A stretch of 64,000 bases of DNA from Gluconacetobacter tumulicola (GTDB lineage Bacteria > Pseudomonadota > Alphaproteobacteria > Acetobacterales > Acetobacteraceae). Under the pieces are notes generated by a model. It was given only the letters and a program-made list of their open reading frames with translations, made no database searches and had not been told where the DNA came from. This document shows positions 7,563 through 16,816 of this stretch, piece by piece; position 1 is the first letter of the stretch; every line of letters begins with the position of its first letter. Location: NCBI RefSeq assembly GCF_014174215.1, contig NZ_JABEQL010000001.1, forward strand, positions 62,001-126,000, given 5' to 3'. A program made the translations under genes and the position numbers.

Positions 7563-9625
7563 CCGAGTTCCGCATTGCCGACACGTTCACCGCGAGCCTC
7601 ACGCGGCTTTCGGGGCAGGAGCAGAAAGCGGCGAAGATCACGGCGCTGGATCTACAACTGAACCCGACCGGCAAGGGACTGAGCTTCCATCGTATTGACC
7701 ACGCGAAAGACCCGCATTTCTGGTCTGTCCGGGTAAACAGGGATATCCGCCTGATCGTGCATCGCATGGCGAGCAGTTTGATGCTTGTCTGGGTAGACCA
7801 TCACGACGACGCCTATCGTTGGGCCGAGAGACGGCGGATTGAGGTTCATCCCGCGACCGGCGCGATGCAGATGGTGGAAATCCGCGAACGGGTTGAAGAA
7901 TTGCCAGTTCCGGTGCTTCGAGAGAAGCGACTGTTCGCAGGACGCACAGAGGCGGAACTACTTTCCTTCGGAGTGCCAGCGGATTGGCTGGCAGATGTTC
8001 TGGCCGTCACCGACGAAGATGCGCTGCTCGATCTGCTCCCTCACTTACCCGGCGAGGCGGCAGAGGCATTGATGGCATTGGCAGTAGGGGAAAAGCCAGC
8101 TCCGGCACGGATCGAAAAAGAGGTTCAGGGCTTCGCTCATCCCGATGCTCAGCGTCGTTTCCGCGTGCTGCATGGAGTGGAGGAACTGCGCCGCGCGTTG
8201 GATTACCCATGGGACAAATGGGCCATTTTTCTTCACCCTGCACAGCAGGTACTGGTGGAGCGGTCATTCTCTGGGCCTGCGCGAGTGATGGGTTCCGCCG
8301 GAACCGGAAAGACGATCGTTGCTCTACATCGCGCTGTGCATCTGGCACGGGTTCATCCGAACGAACGCGCCCTGCTCACAACCTTTTCCGGTCCGTTGGC
8401 ACGTGCGCTGGCGACACGGATGTCACTGTTAGTTTCGGACGACAGTTCGCTCGCCTCCCGGATTGACGTAAGTTGTCTGATGCAAACGGGGTTGGGGCTT
8501 TATACGACCCTGACGGGGAAAAAGCCGCTCATTGCATCTTCAGCCGATATTCAGGAGCGGCTGACACAAATCGCGAATGATGCAGCGGACAGGCGGTTTT
8601 CGCTATCCTTTCTGTTCGGGGAATGGAGTGACGTCGCAGATGCGCGCCAGATCCGTGATTGGGAAACCTATCGCACAGCATCACGCCTGGGACGCAAGGC
8701 CCGCCTGGGTGAAAAGCAGCGCGCATCTCTCTGGACGTACTTTGAAGCGTTACGGAAGTCACTTGCCCAAGACGGTCTGATGACCATGGCAGATGTGTTT
8801 CTGGCTCTGACCGACGCATTGCAGGAAGGACGACTGGCGCCTCCTTATGGTTTTGTCATCGTGGATGAGGCGCAGGACCTGGATATCGCCGAAGCGCGTT
8901 TCCTTTCCGCCCTTGCTATTGGAAAAGAAAACGGTCTGTTCTTTGCAGGCGATCTTGGCCAGCGGATTTTCCAGCAGCCTTTTTCATGGAAGGCAATGGG
9001 GATTGATGTTCGCGGCCGGTCGTTCACCTTGAAGATCAACTATCGCACCTCGCATCAGATCCGGACGCACGCAGACCGGCTCCTCTCCCGATCCGTCTCG
9101 GATGCTGACGGTATTGCGGACGAACGGGCCGAGACGGTCTCTCTGTTCGATGGGCCAACGCCGATTGTTGAATTGTTTGATGATGCTAAGACAGAAGAGG
9201 CCGAGGCGGGACGCTGGATTGCCGAGCGCATGAAAGAAGGCTGCCTGCCGGAGGAGATCGCTGTTCTTGTTCGCTCCCGATCCGAGATCAACCGGGCGAA
9301 GGCTGCCGTTCGTGCAGCCAGCATAACGGCTATAGTGTTGGACGACACACTCGTCCTCACGCCCGGTTCCGTTTCCATCTTGCCTATGCATCTGGCAAAA
9401 GGACTGGAATTCCGGGTTGTTGTGGTCATGGCATGTGACGACGAGGTTATCCCACTCCAGGAGCGGGTCGAGCAGGTCGCAGATGAAGGTGAACTCGAAG
9501 AAGTTTACGCCACTGAGCGCCACCTTCTTTATGTGGCCTGCACGCGGGCGCGAGATTCGCTCTGGATATCGGGGCTTGTACCGGGGTCAGAGTTTTTGTG
9601 TGATTTTGGAATCGAGGGCAGATAG
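7559..9625 (+). CDS. Superfamily I (UvrD-like) helicase with RelE/ParE-like N-terminal domain
   Basis: The first 95 or so residues resemble a RelE/ParE toxin fold: a short helical start, then strands SFHRI, FWSVRVNRDIRLIVHR and LMLVWVDHHDDAYRWAE. After a linker comes a UvrD/Rep-type helicase with Walker A GSAGTGKT at 245-252, Walker B IVDEAQD at 434-440, the NYRTSHQIR motif, and the C-terminal motifs LPMHLAKGLEF and LLYVACTRAR. Such proteins translocate 3' to 5' on single-stranded DNA using ATP. The gene overlaps the methyltransferase stop by four bases, so it belongs to the same operon and very likely to the same defence system. Whether the RelE-like part is an active ribonuclease cannot be decided here. 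The helicase call is firm; the role in the system is inferred. Confidence 0.85.
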   Translation: MTEFRIADTFTASLTRLSGQEQKAAKITALDLQLNPTGKGLSFHRIDHAKDPHFWSVRVNRDIRLIVHRMASSLMLVWVDHHDDAYRWAERRRIEVHPATGAMQMVEIRERVEELPVPVLREKRLFAGRTEAELLSFGVPADWLADVLAVTDEDALLDLLPHLPGEAAEALMALAVGEKPAPARIEKEVQGFAHPDAQRRFRVLHGVEELRRALDYPWDKWAIFLHPAQQVLVERSFSGPARVMGSAGTGKTIVALHRAVHLARVHPNERALLTTFSGPLARALATRMSLLVSDDSSLASRIDVSCLMQTGLGLYTTLTGKKPLIASSADIQERLTQIANDAADRRFSLSFLFGEWSDVADARQIRDWETYRTASRLGRKARLGEKQRASLWTYFEALRKSLAQDGLMTMADVFLALTDALQEGRLAPPYGFVIVDEAQDLDIAEARFLSALAIGKENGLFFAGDLGQRIFQQPFSWKAMGIDVRGRSFTLKINYRTSHQIRTHADRLLSRSVSDADGIADERAETVSLFDGPTPIVELFDDAKTEEAEAGRWIAERMKEGCLPEEIAVLVRSRSEINRAKAAVRAASITAIVLDDTLVLTPGSVSILPMHLAKGLEFRVVVVMACDDEVIPLQERVEQVADEGELEEVYATERHLLYVACTRARDSLWISGLVPGSEFLCDFGIEGR

Positions 9626-9809
9626 GTACTGATCCTTACTTGTTGTGATTTCAGCGTGTTTCGCTGAGATAATTCGATCCGGGACGGCCAGTCAGTGTCA
9701 AGTTGCCATACACTGATAGCGTTGGCATCGACGCGACAGCGTTCGGACTAGGAGTTGGACGTCCGAATGAGTTTTTCTCTCGTCAATTGAACTATCTTCG
9801 TAGAGGCTA

Positions 9810-10751
9810 TTATGTTGGAAATAAGTCAACGAGGATGTGGCTGATCGAGCTATGCCTGCCATCCGGACGCGATACAGTCTTAGTGCGGATCAAAGCTCGC
9901 CACCCCTTGCCACCTATGAGCTCCTCCCGTTCCAAACGTTCCAAGTAATCGGCGCTTAGGCTTCCTGCCACCCTCCCACTGATTATCTCACCATTAGAAG
10001 TCCTAAATTCGAAGCGCCGAGCTATCGGCACAATTCCAAGCAATTCTCCCACAATACTATTCTCAACTTCTTCGACCTCGACTTGCGACGTACGCTCATA
10101 TGCGCGTTCGACGTCTTCAGGCGTTAAACGCAGATCACGCTCTTTCTCCGACAGCTTAAGGGTCGAGCCCGCCTTATGAAGGGTGGAGATAAAATTCCGC
10201 AGGCTGGCGAAGAGCCGCACGTCGATCTCTGGAAGCTGATCTTCAAACCAACGTTCGTCTGCCGCTGCGGCACCTTTGAGAAGATTTGTTACTAACCGCA
10301 CTGCTGCGCGGGTCGGCGTTTCCAGAAGTGCCTGCTGACCATCATCGTTCTCTTCCAGCATAAAGCCGAAAGAACCATGGACGAGTGCCGTAATGTTCAT
10401 GCGGGACTGCTGTTTGATCGGCATCGGAATCTGGCCACGTACACCAAGATCGACATTGGAAACTGATGCCATCTGGCGGGTTATTAGATCTTGGTAGTCT
10501 TGCAGTGCCTGACCAGCGAAATTAGCGTCTATAGCCGACGATCCCCGCACGGGGTTCCCATCAAAAACCAACGCCACATTGGCCTTGGTCCCCCTTTCCT
10601 GCTCGAATGCACTTAGTTGCGCTTCCAGACCCTGGAGACGAGCGCGCAGGCTCATCTCGCCCATCGGGTCGCGGCCGCGGGAGCGCGCCAACATCGCCTG
10701 CACACTTGCGATATCGCTACGTAGGGCATCGAGGTGAAGCTTCGTCACCAT
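9810..10751 (-). CDS. Protein of unknown function, partner of the DUF6932-like gene
   Basis: I do not recognise this 313-residue protein. Residues 1-55 are a charged, Leu-rich segment likely to form a coiled coil. The middle contains an Asn/Asp-rich region with the patch GNPVRGSSAIDANFAG and a stretch ITALVHGSFGFMLEE that looks like an ordered beta-rich domain. The C-terminal third is rich in Glu and Arg. No signal peptide or membrane segment is visible. It starts at ATG 10751, overlapping the end of the upstream DUF6932-like gene by seven bases, so the two are co-translated. Its GC is lower than the core genome, in keeping with the island. The role is probably accessory or defensive, but this rests on context only. 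Confidence 0.7.
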   Translation of the reverse strand: MVTKLHLDALRSDIASVQAMLARSRGRDPMGEMSLRARLQGLEAQLSAFEQERGTKANVALVFDGNPVRGSSAIDANFAGQALQDYQDLITRQMASVSNVDLGVRGQIPMPIKQQSRMNITALVHGSFGFMLEENDDGQQALLETPTRAAVRLVTNLLKGAAAADERWFEDQLPEIDVRLFASLRNFISTLHKAGSTLKLSEKERDLRLTPEDVERAYERTSQVEVEEVENSIVGELLGIVPIARRFEFRTSNGEIISGRVAGSLSADYLERLEREELIGGKGWRALIRTKTVSRPDGRHSSISHILVDLFPT

Positions 10752-11323
10752 GTGCGCTCCTTAGCTTCCAAGGCCGCTTTGGCGGCTCCATCGTCCTCCA
10801 TTAACTCCAACTGGACCAGCCCTTTCCATCGAAAGGTATCCCGTTGATGAGAAAATAAGCCGAACCAGTATGCGACTTGCTGCGCAACGCATATCGGGTC
10901 TATGTCTAAATCGACAAAGTATGCATCGCAGTGAAATCTAGACTTTATCAAACTAGTATTGATCAAATCTGAATTGTCGTTCAGGAAACCAGCCCAATCA
11001 GTGTCATCGGTCAGTGTAGCAGGACGACGAACCAAGTTGACTACGTCGACGTCTCCTGGGGGACGCCTCCTTGCTGTCTCGCAATCTTCAACAAAACTAC
11101 CGTCGATCCACTGAAGGCCCTCAGTCAATCCGGCAGCCCGCAAACTCGCCCGCAAATCCATAAGACCGCGCAGGATGACAACACGTTCCCTGGAGGATGC
11201 GAATCGATCGACAAGGGATAGCATTGTTGAAGGGTACGGCGAGCGGGGCAATTGACGTTCGCCGGTAGCATCCTCCCCAATAAAAGGGGGTAGAACACCT
11301 CCTTCGTTGAAAGGTGGGATCAT
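10745..11323 (-). CDS. DUF6932-like protein, possible nucleotidyltransferase-type domain
   Basis: From the ATG at 11323 the protein has 192 residues and begins MIPPFNEGGVLPPFIG, the kind of start seen in the DUF6932 family; the frame is open 27 codons further upstream. The centre carries WIDGSFVEDCE followed by PGDVDVVN. The G-S plus D-x-D arrangement resembles a minimal nucleotidyltransferase site, as in MNT/AbiEii-like proteins. The C-terminal half is hydrophobic and aromatic (FWFGLFSHQRDTFRWKG-like) without clear membrane segments. It overlaps the downstream 313-residue gene and lies between defence genes and mobilisation genes of the island. Enzymatic activity is a guess from the motif; the family assignment is from memory of its conserved start and motif. 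Confidence 0.65.
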   Translation of the reverse strand: MIPPFNEGGVLPPFIGEDATGERQLPRSPYPSTMLSLVDRFASSRERVVILRGLMDLRASLRAAGLTEGLQWIDGSFVEDCETARRRPPGDVDVVNLVRRPATLTDDTDWAGFLNDNSDLINTSLIKSRFHCDAYFVDLDIDPICVAQQVAYWFGLFSHQRDTFRWKGLVQLELMEDDGAAKAALEAKERTW

Positions 11324-11598
11324 CCAGCAGCAGCCTTTCGCATCCCGCAAATATCTCCCTTCGTCTATTCGCTGATTTATCCACGGTTCGCGCAAGAATG
11401 CCAAGAGGCACCGTGTGGCAGAGTTGCAGAGTTGGGACGGTACAACTGCGGCTGCATATCATGTTTGCCCGCGTCACTCATGTAATTTGAGGATATGCGC
11501 GCCTACGGCCGTCTTCGAAATCTATCCCCGAATTTTTATATCAGTAATCCCTGCCACGCCGGAAATTCAGACTGGAACAACTTCCCCATACAGCCATT

Positions 11599-14358
11599 CT
11601 AATCCAGTCCCATAGTCTTCCCTATCGCCTGCGTTGGTAAGGCGGCATGAAAAAGGGCAGTTTGCTTCATACCTGACCGCTCATGAATAGCTGCGACGAG
11701 CTTGGCGCGGTCGTTGGTATAGAGGGCAACGCCTTCCTTGGCGCGCGAGAGAGCCACATAGAAACTCTTCTGATCCACAAGCTGGCTGGCCGTGCTGTCA
11801 GCATGGACCAGAACACGATCGGCGGTGCGCCCCTGCGCCGCGAAAGCCGTGGCGACCCAAGCATGGGCGATATGACGGTCGCGTGGATCATTCGGCGTCA
11901 GATGCTCGATCCGGCGATTGGCCATACGGAGCGTGACCGTTCGCGTTGCAGGATCGACGGTGACAACTTCTCCTTGCTGGCCGTTGACCCGCCCCGCTGC
12001 CCGATCGTTACGGGTGAACTGCACGCAATCACCGGCACGGAGTTCGATCGGCTCGGCGGTGAACACCTGGGATTGCGTGGCGCCCCATTGCCGCAGGCGC
12101 CAGTCTACGCGTCGCCCGTCGCTCGCCGCCAGGGTCACGGCCGCCTTTTCCGTGTCGATGCCGGCCACGGTATAGGCATCCCGCCGGGACACGCCCTTGT
12201 CGGCATAATCCTTCGTAAAGCGGACGACATCGCCGATCGCGTAACTACTCGCCTCCTTCGCCTCGGTGCGGGTCATGTCTCTGGTCACGAGACGCGACAT
12301 TTCGACCGCTGGCCCACGCAGCGCACCCGCCCCGGCCAGCTTTTCGCGGATTTTTCCGGTCAGGATGTCGCGCCCGTCCCGCGACGGCTCGATGACCAGG
12401 GCGCGCTTGCGGGCTTTCCCGTCCAGCGCTGCGAAATCCCGCGCCATCTGCTCGAACCGTGCCTCTCGCCCCTCATGCTCGACGATATGCCCTCCACCCG
12501 AATCAAGGGCCGCCAGGGCTTTCTTCGCATCGCCTGTAAGGCTGGCATCCACCGCTGCGCGCGCCTGCTCGTTGGTCTGGCGCAGAATCTTGGTGAGATG
12601 GGCGGTTTCCATGCCCGCCTGTTGAAGCTGCCCGAAGGCCGCTCCGGCCTCGATCGACCCAAGTTGCGCCGTATCGCCGACCAACAACACGCGCGCTCGA
12701 TGGGTTTCCGCCAGAGCCAGCAGCTTCGCGGTATCGCGAGCCGACACCAGCGACGCCTCGTCCACGATCCAGAGTTGATCGGCGGCGGTCGGTTTGCCGG
12801 GTGCCAGAAGATGACGCGCGAGTGTGTCGGCGCGACTGCCGAGCGCGTCGCCCAGCACCTGGGCCGCCGAGGCGGTCGGAGCCAATGCCGTGACGCGAAG
12901 ACCCTGCGCTTGGGCTTCCTCCGCGACAGTCGCCAGCACGGTCGAGGTCTTGGCGGTGCCGGCCGCGCCCTGCAAGGCAACGATCCGGTTGCGACTGGCG
13001 AGAATCTGCGTCGTCGCCGCGCGCTGCTCCTCGTTCCATGCGTGACCCTGCGATTCCGCCCGCCGTTCTGTCTGGGCCACGGCACGCGCGGCCGCCACGG
13101 ACGCCAGGATCGGCTCGGCCTGGTTCCGCCCGTTCTCTTCAAGGCGCAGCAAGGTGGCCTCATCGGCGATATTGGCGGCCGTGGTTAGACCCTCGAAGGC
13201 CGCGCCCCGGTGATCGACGAACGAGCGGGCTTCCAGCGCGCCGGACTTCTGCGCCCGCAGGATGGCGGCACCGATCTCGGCATGACCGACCTCGCCGAAG
13301 GCGAAACGCCCCGCCGCCTCGTGCAGCGCGGCTGTGGCGAAGACCGATTGCCGTTCGCCGAGCATCGACGCGCCACGCGCGACCGCCCGATCGGCAGCAC
13401 ATTCACGGACGAAAGGGCTTTCCACGTCCTGGGCGGCGTCCTGCGTCCGGGCACGCGCCTCGGCCCGTGCGACTATCTCGCGCCGGGCCTGCTCATTCCA
13501 GCCGGCGGAGCCCGCCACCGCGCGCCACTCCCGGACCAGATCGGCATGGGGCACAGCCTCCTTGGCCTGTCTGGTATCGAGTGCCGCCATCTGCTTCTCG
13601 GCGGCGCTCGCCTCTTCCCGGCTGGTCCCGCGCTCGCTGAGATGCGCCTCGATCGCCTGGGATCGCTGGCTGAACGCCTCCAAGGTCGCCGCGTCGAGTC
13701 CCGCGATCTCGAAGCCGGAGTCCTTGCCCCTGACGATCGCATAGCCCAGACGCTGGACCTCGCCCGCCAGTTCCTGGCGGTAGATCGCGCCCAACTGCTT
13801 TTGCAATTGATAGAAGGCGCGGGGTTCCAGGCTTCGCCATTGCCCGCCGTCATCCTGGGTCATGTTGAGAATGATGTTATGGCTGTGAAGCTGAGGATCG
13901 AGCGCGCGGCTGGTGCCGTGGCGGAAAGTGGCGATGACCAGATTCCCCGTCGTCTCACGCCGGACCTCTCCATCCTCGCGGATGCGCGTCGCGGCGAAAT
14001 GGGTTTCGGCCAGTCCCAGGGCGGTCCTGACCGCGCGCTCATGCGCCTCGACCAGGCGGCGGTCCCCTGCCACCTCGGCCAGGATCGACACCGATTTCGG
14101 GGCGCTGAAGGTCAAATCCCAGCCCGGCCGGTGCGCGATCTCGCCCTCCCGCGTCGCGCCAAGCTGCTGATCCGCGACCCGACCTTCCAGAAGCCGGGAG
14201 AACTGGTCGTGTTCGACCGCATCCTGCAACTTCAGCGCCTCCGCCCCTTTGCCCTGCCATTCGGAGGGGGCGAGGCCACCCTCGGCGTAATAATCGTCGG
14301 CTTCGTAGTAGCTCGCCGCCTGGGCTGCGTTGGTCAGGGCTGACAGGGTGGCGACCAT
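11599..14358 (-). CDS. MobF-type conjugative relaxase/helicase (TrwC/TraI family)
   Basis: This 919-residue protein has the MobF layout. Paired tyrosines near the N-terminus (YY at 17-18 and 23-24) are candidates for the nicking residues, and the metal-binding histidine triad is H147, H158 and H160 (within RALDPQLHSHN). The helicase domain has Walker A GAAGTAKT at 464-471 and Walker B WIVDEASL, then RecD-like motifs to the C-terminus. Such relaxases nick the origin of transfer, stay bound to the 5' end and unwind the strand for export. The start is in the usual place for the family. The coupling-protein stop shares one base with this start (TGATG), so the genes form an operon. The origin of transfer was not located. 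Confidence 0.93.
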   Translation of the reverse strand: MVATLSALTNAAQAASYYEADDYYAEGGLAPSEWQGKGAEALKLQDAVEHDQFSRLLEGRVADQQLGATREGEIAHRPGWDLTFSAPKSVSILAEVAGDRRLVEAHERAVRTALGLAETHFAATRIREDGEVRRETTGNLVIATFRHGTSRALDPQLHSHNIILNMTQDDGGQWRSLEPRAFYQLQKQLGAIYRQELAGEVQRLGYAIVRGKDSGFEIAGLDAATLEAFSQRSQAIEAHLSERGTSREEASAAEKQMAALDTRQAKEAVPHADLVREWRAVAGSAGWNEQARREIVARAEARARTQDAAQDVESPFVRECAADRAVARGASMLGERQSVFATAALHEAAGRFAFGEVGHAEIGAAILRAQKSGALEARSFVDHRGAAFEGLTTAANIADEATLLRLEENGRNQAEPILASVAAARAVAQTERRAESQGHAWNEEQRAATTQILASRNRIVALQGAAGTAKTSTVLATVAEEAQAQGLRVTALAPTASAAQVLGDALGSRADTLARHLLAPGKPTAADQLWIVDEASLVSARDTAKLLALAETHRARVLLVGDTAQLGSIEAGAAFGQLQQAGMETAHLTKILRQTNEQARAAVDASLTGDAKKALAALDSGGGHIVEHEGREARFEQMARDFAALDGKARKRALVIEPSRDGRDILTGKIREKLAGAGALRGPAVEMSRLVTRDMTRTEAKEASSYAIGDVVRFTKDYADKGVSRRDAYTVAGIDTEKAAVTLAASDGRRVDWRLRQWGATQSQVFTAEPIELRAGDCVQFTRNDRAAGRVNGQQGEVVTVDPATRTVTLRMANRRIEHLTPNDPRDRHIAHAWVATAFAAQGRTADRVLVHADSTASQLVDQKSFYVALSRAKEGVALYTNDRAKLVAAIHERSGMKQTALFHAALPTQAIGKTMGLD

Positions 14359-16247
14359 CAGACCGGGCCGGGTTTGGAGGCCGGGTTACGTCGGGCGGGG
14401 CGGTTCGATGCCGGAGCCTCACCGGTGGGCTTGTCCTCCTTCTTCTCCTTTCCGGCCTTCGGCTCGTCCGGCCGCGTCTGTTTCCACAATGTCTGATCCA
14501 GGCCGATCGGCTCGAATGCCGGCGTTCCGGCCGCACCCCGCGCGATGATATGCGCGTTGGTAAGCGTGATCGGAGCCACCGGCAATCCGTCGGGCAACAG
14601 GAGATAGGCCCAGCCGGGCGGCAGACGCAAAGCACTTTCCATCACGGCCGGGCGGACCTCGCGTCGTGTGCCGACCGTGATCTGTGGCTTGCGCGTCTTG
14701 GGATCGAGATTGGCCGAAAGGGTCTGGATTTCGACCTCGGCCTGACCGATCGTCTTCGACGCCCACTCCCGGCTTTCGACATCGGCGAGCTGAAGGAAGA
14801 GCTTGGTGTTGCAGCTTCCCAGCACCGTTTCGGCGTCCTTTTCCCCGTACCGGCTGCGCATCTGGTCGATGGTCTGGAAGGTCAGGATCACGGCCGCGCC
14901 GAACTTGCGCCCCTGCGGCAGCAGGCGGGTCATGTTGTCCACGCGCGGCAGGTCCGGGAACTCGTCGAGCAGGAACCACATCCGGCGGCGATCGGAGGGC
15001 GGCAAGCCAAGCGTCGCCGAGGCCGCGCATTCCAGCCACAGCGCCATTAGGGGTTTGATGGCCTCGAAATGGTCCTCCTTGCGTGGCACGAAAATCCACG
15101 GGTGACGGCCCGTGTGGTTGTCGAACCCGGCGAAGAAGCGGGCGAAGGAAAAGCCTTCGCCGCCTTGTGCCGGTTCGGCGCGCAGGAACATGAGCAGGTT
15201 GGCCGCCCTGGCGAGCATGAACAGCACGCTGGCCGTGGCGCGCTCGGCGTCCTGGGCGAACGTCCGCGCCGAGGAGGTATGGGCCAGCCATCGCTCCATG
15301 TCCGCACTGGACATATATTGCAGCGTATCGAGTAGCCGCGCCGGTGTGCCGCGTTTTTCTTCCCAGAGTTCACGCAGGATGTTGGCCACGAGGATACGGG
15401 CCGTTTCCAGCCAGACATCGCGGTCCCGGTCTCCTGTCTCGCTGATCAGATAGCGGGCGATCCGCGCGGCGTCGGCGGGATGGCGGATTTCGTCGAACGG
15501 GTTCCAGTAGACGCCCCGCGCATCGAAAGGATTGAGCAGGATGTCGCCCCGGACAGGATTGTAATACTGGGCGACGAAATCCCCCGAGGTGTCATAAACG
15601 AGTGCTGCCTCGCCACGGGCTTCGATCACGTCGAGAAGCTGGCGCAGGGCGGTGGTCTTGCCTGCGCCCGTGGTGCCGATCATCGCCAGATGGCGGGTCT
15701 CGATCGCGCGCGGCAGGGTGACACTGCCGAGCCGCAGGGGCGCGGGATCGTCCGCATCCTCCGTGGCCGCCGCCAGGGCGGTTTCAGAGACGACCCGACT
15801 GCCGGCGATGGTGCGGTCGGCCAATTCCTGCGCGCGTTTACGCCGCCGCCGACCGGCGGTCAGGGCAAAGGCACCGATCCCCAGCCCCATGCCGGCCAGA
15901 CCACCCAGGGCGGTGCGTTCGATCAGGGCAAGGACGCGACGCTGGACGTCCTCGCTGCCCAGCAGCTCGTAAGCGCCGGTCTCATAGCGTCGGCCATCGA
16001 GAATGACGGTGATCGGCACGTCCCTATGGCTTATGGCCAGAATGGGACGTTGGGCCTCGGTAAGGAGGAACTGTCCGGCCACGGTCAATTCCTCGGGCGA
16101 TGTGGTGGCGACCGCCGCCAGGCCGCCGCCGACCAGAAGGCCGAGGCTGGTCACGAGAACGGCGGCGCGGAAGCGTGCGCCGCTCTGGGCGCGGCGGATG
16201 GCGCGCAGGGCGCCGGCATGCGCCTGCTGGTCGAGATCACTGGTCAT
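14358..16247 (-). CDS. Type IV coupling protein (VirD4/TrwB/TraD-like ATPase)
   Basis: The 629-residue protein has two N-terminal membrane segments (about 28-48 and 113-131) with a periplasmic stretch between them, then a RecA-like ATPase with Walker A GTTGAGKT at 191-198 and Walker B WFLLDEFPDLP. This is the design of coupling proteins, which bring the relaxase-DNA complex to the type IV secretion channel at the inner membrane. The C-terminal tail is rich in Lys, Glu, Pro and Arg. It lies between a small relaxosome-type gene (four-base overlap) and the relaxase gene (one-base overlap). The gene is intact. No secretion-channel genes are present in the visible island, so it would need a channel supplied from elsewhere. 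Confidence 0.92.
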   Translation of the reverse strand: MTSDLDQQAHAGALRAIRRAQSGARFRAAVLVTSLGLLVGGGLAAVATTSPEELTVAGQFLLTEAQRPILAISHRDVPITVILDGRRYETGAYELLGSEDVQRRVLALIERTALGGLAGMGLGIGAFALTAGRRRRKRAQELADRTIAGSRVVSETALAAATEDADDPAPLRLGSVTLPRAIETRHLAMIGTTGAGKTTALRQLLDVIEARGEAALVYDTSGDFVAQYYNPVRGDILLNPFDARGVYWNPFDEIRHPADAARIARYLISETGDRDRDVWLETARILVANILRELWEEKRGTPARLLDTLQYMSSADMERWLAHTSSARTFAQDAERATASVLFMLARAANLLMFLRAEPAQGGEGFSFARFFAGFDNHTGRHPWIFVPRKEDHFEAIKPLMALWLECAASATLGLPPSDRRRMWFLLDEFPDLPRVDNMTRLLPQGRKFGAAVILTFQTIDQMRSRYGEKDAETVLGSCNTKLFLQLADVESREWASKTIGQAEVEIQTLSANLDPKTRKPQITVGTRREVRPAVMESALRLPPGWAYLLLPDGLPVAPITLTNAHIIARGAAGTPAFEPIGLDQTLWKQTRPDEPKAGKEKKEDKPTGEAPASNRPARRNPASKPGPV

Positions 16248-16609
16248 GGGGTGTCTCCCGCTAGGGCGAGCTGGCGCTGAAAGGCTGCATTGATATCGTC
16301 GGTAAGACGGGTCTCGTCGATGCGGGTGGGTGCTGCGGCACGGGCGAAGACATAGGCGGCGCAGGATACGTACAGCGCGCGCTCAGTCAGGCGCTCGACA
16401 TGGACGATCCGTGCGCCGACCTGTCCCAGTTCCTCGGCCAGTTCGGCGGGGATTGGTCCCGTTGCGCTCTCCTGCGTCATGGCCGCGAGGCCAGTGCGGA
16501 CGCAGTCCTGCAACAGGGCATACGCGGTCATCTCGCGCCGGGTAGCAAGCTGCCGGAGTGTCCGATCCAGCGCGATCGGCAGGCGGACGGAATGCTGGAC
16601 GTGCCTCAT
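16244..16609 (-). CDS. Small mobilisation accessory protein, probably a TrwA/TraJ-like DNA-binding protein
   Basis: The frame is open to 16813, but the ATG at 16607-16609 has a strong ribosome-binding site (AGGAGGGG) and gives a 121-residue protein. The N-terminal part, VQHSVRLPIALDRTLRQLA and following residues, looks like a ribbon-helix-helix DNA-binding fold: a short beta strand, then two helices. Relaxosome accessory proteins of this kind bind near the origin of transfer and help the relaxase nick. The gene overlaps the coupling-protein gene by four bases (ATGA). The function is inferred from fold-like pattern and position; sequence similarity to a named family is not certain. Confidence 0.7.
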   Translation of the reverse strand: MRHVQHSVRLPIALDRTLRQLATRREMTAYALLQDCVRTGLAAMTQESATGPIPAELAEELGQVGARIVHVERLTERALYVSCAAYVFARAAAPTRIDETRLTDDINAAFQRQLALAGDTP

Positions 16610-16816
16610 GGCCGCCCCTCCTGCCGCACCCGATCCGCACGCGCGCAAAAGGGCGGGAATCCGCCATGCCTCGCACCGCGAAGGCAGACGCACCCGGACC
16701 GCACCCTCGGAAAACGGCTGGAAACCGCCGCAGGCCAGTGCGTGAGGTGTGTTCTTCTTTCTGTGGCCCGATGCGTAGCATCGGGGCGGCTGCTCACGTG
16801 GAAAAACCGGCATGGA

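Noticed and set aside
9703-9948. 81-residue plus-strand frame after the helicase
   Set aside because: It overlaps the end of the 313-residue minus-strand gene and shows no recognisable protein features.
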